Assembly: GCF_024158915.1 (NCBI RefSeq) | Contig: NZ_JAMZGF010000020.1 | Coordinates: 23,132-87,131, forward strand | Direction: 5' to 3' | Source of the DNA: Chryseobacterium sp. S0630 | GTDB taxonomy: Bacteria > Bacteroidota > Bacteroidia > Flavobacteriales > Weeksellaceae | Length of the DNA stretch: 64,000 nt | Shown: piece by piece, positions 63,238 through 64,000 of the stretch | Layout: each line of letters opens with the position of its first letter | Numbering within the stretch: position 1 is the stretch's first letter | Made by a program: the position numbers and the translations under genes | Notes under the pieces: generated by a model | What the model was told of the DNA's origin: nothing | Database searches by the model: none | Seen by the model: the letters and a program-made list of their open reading frames with translations, nothing else

Positions 63238-63702
63238 ATGAAAAAATTAATTGCAGGAATTGCACTATTCGGGACATTTGCTCTTGCATCTGCACAAACT
63301 ATTACATTTGATAAAACGACTTTCGATTACGGAACTATTAAGCCTAGTGCTGATGGTACAAGATTCTTTACTGTAACGAACTCAGGGGATAAGCCTTTGA
63401 TTCTTTCAAATGTAAAACCTTCTTGTGGATGTACGACTCCTGAATTCAGCCAAGATCCTATCATGCCTGGAAAGTCTGCTAAGATCAAAGTTGGATACAA
63501 CACAGCGATCCCTGGCCCTTTCAACAAAATGATTGAGGTTTTCTCTAATGACCCTGCAAACAGCAGAAGTGTAATCTACATCAAAGGTAACGTAGATGCT
63601 AACGCTCCTGAGCCAAAAGTATTGACTCCTGCTGAACAGAAAGAAGCTGCTAAAGCTGAGAAAAAAGCTGCAAAACTTGCAAAAAAGGCTGCTGCGAAGT
63701 AA
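63238..63702 (+). CDS. DUF1573 (Ig-like) exported protein
   Basis: 154 aa from the ATG at 63238; an upstream frame extension lies before the transcript start. Signal peptide KKLIAGIALFGTFALASAQ, then one DUF1573 Ig-like domain with FDYGTIKPSADGTRFFTVTNSGDKPL and the diagnostic VKPSCGCTTPEF. The tail (from AEQKEAAKAEKK) is Lys/Ala-rich and highly charged. Family members are abundant in Bacteroidota envelopes; function is not known. Strong terminator follows. Confidence 0.9.
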   Translation: MKKLIAGIALFGTFALASAQTITFDKTTFDYGTIKPSADGTRFFTVTNSGDKPLILSNVKPSCGCTTPEFSQDPIMPGKSAKIKVGYNTAIPGPFNKMIEVFSNDPANSRSVIYIKGNVDANAPEPKVLTPAEQKEAAKAEKKAAKLAKKAAAK

Positions 63703-63724
63703 TCTCTACTCAAAAAAATAAAAG

Positions 63725-63757
63725 AACCGTCTCCAATGAGGCGGTTTTTTTATTACA
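63725..63757 (+). terminator. terminator of the DUF1573 gene
   Basis: 9-bp stem AACCGTCTC/GAGGCGGTT (one G-U) with CAAT loop, followed by T-run. Confidence 0.88.
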
Positions 63758-63832
63758 TTTATGTTTGGTTAGGTGGCAGATGATAGGTAATAGATGGCAG
63801 TAAATGTATTGACGTTTATCCAATATATTATT

Positions 63833-63908
63833 TAGGTTTTGGCTGAAGCCTTTGGATTTTTTTAAAATGGCTGGGCTAAAGCCCACCCCTATTGAATTTT
63901 AATAGCAT
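63833..63908. repeat. dispersed repeat with two small palindromes (copy 2)
   Basis: TAGGTTTTGGCTGAAGCC, T-rich middle, GGGCTAAAGCCC and CCTATTGAAT: same layout as 51281-51357. Confidence 0.75.
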
Positions 63909-63912
63909 CTTT

Positions 63913-64000
63913 ACTTTAATCTTTTTACTTTAATCTTTTTACTTTAATCTTTTTACTTTAATCTTTTTACTTTAATCTTTTTACTTTAATCTTTTTACTT
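63913..64000. repeat. 14-base tandem repeat (ACTTTAATCTTTTT), cut by window end
   Basis: At least 6.3 perfect units, running past the end of the window. Confidence 0.95.

Overview
The window looks like chromosomal DNA of a low-GC member of the Bacteroidota, most probably Flavobacteriales of the Chryseobacterium/Weeksellaceae type. The evidence is the PorX regulator of type IX secretion, an Oar-type TonB-dependent receptor, A-rich leaders without Shine-Dalgarno sites, and repeated promoter elements of the Bacteroidota form TAnnTTTG. Genus is inference; no rRNA or tRNA gene was seen.

Layout. (1) 1-4.8 kb, plus strand: a 5'-truncated S41 peptidase, porX, an MliC-like lipoprotein, a YciI-like protein and exodeoxyribonuclease III. 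(2) 4.9-8.9 kb, minus strand: an RlpA-like protein, two related secreted proteins and rimO. (3) 8.9-37.5 kb, minus strand: one long surface polysaccharide locus read from a promoter near 37.5 kb to a terminator near 8.93 kb. It carries export genes (Wza, Wzc), a Wzx flippase, two O-antigen polymerase/ligase-like proteins, two initiating phosphoglycosyltransferases, two GT4 glycosyltransferases, rmlC and two nucleotide-sugar pathways. One is bacillosamine-type (PglF, E, D, C homologues split to the two ends of the locus). The other is a 2,3-diacetamido-uronic acid pathway (WbpA, WlbA/WbpB, WbpE, WbpD homologues). An L-2-hydroxyglutarate oxidase sits inside the second pathway and a fused glutaminase/WbpG-like enzyme lies downstream. 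The middle (about 12.5-27 kb) is visibly AT-richer and holds the less conserved genes, a remnant of a deacetylase gene, an ATP-grasp/PHP/deacetylase set and an unrecognised exported protein. (4) 37.8-47.6 kb, minus strand: recX, glyA, a thioredoxin-reductase-like flavoprotein with an 11-copy heptamer in its leader, a GT39 membrane protein, and a MacAB-like efflux operon interrupted by a four-helix-bundle (IVP family) gene. (5) 48.0-51.1 kb, plus strand: class I ribonucleotide reductase nrdB and nrdA with a small unknown gene between them, preceded by DnaA-box-like sites. (6) 51.6-64 kb, mixed strands: an Oar-like receptor, DUF72, small unknowns, an HD hydrolase with an alpha/beta hydrolase, a PfkB sugar kinase, DUF4241, valS and a DUF1573 protein.

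The most interesting reading is metabolic. WlbA/WbpB-type oxidases are known to pass electrons to 2-oxoglutarate, forming 2-hydroxyglutarate. Here an L-2-hydroxyglutarate oxidase gene is embedded between the aminotransferase and UDP-sugar dehydrogenase of the same pathway, so the locus may carry its own recycling step. The WbpG-like enzyme downstream has a class II glutaminase domain fused to it, which could replace the separate HisH2/HisF2 ammonia supply known from Pseudomonas. A second theme is short tandem repeats whose periods are all 7 or 14 bases in intergenic DNA. No CRISPR array, insertion sequence, prophage or tRNA was found.
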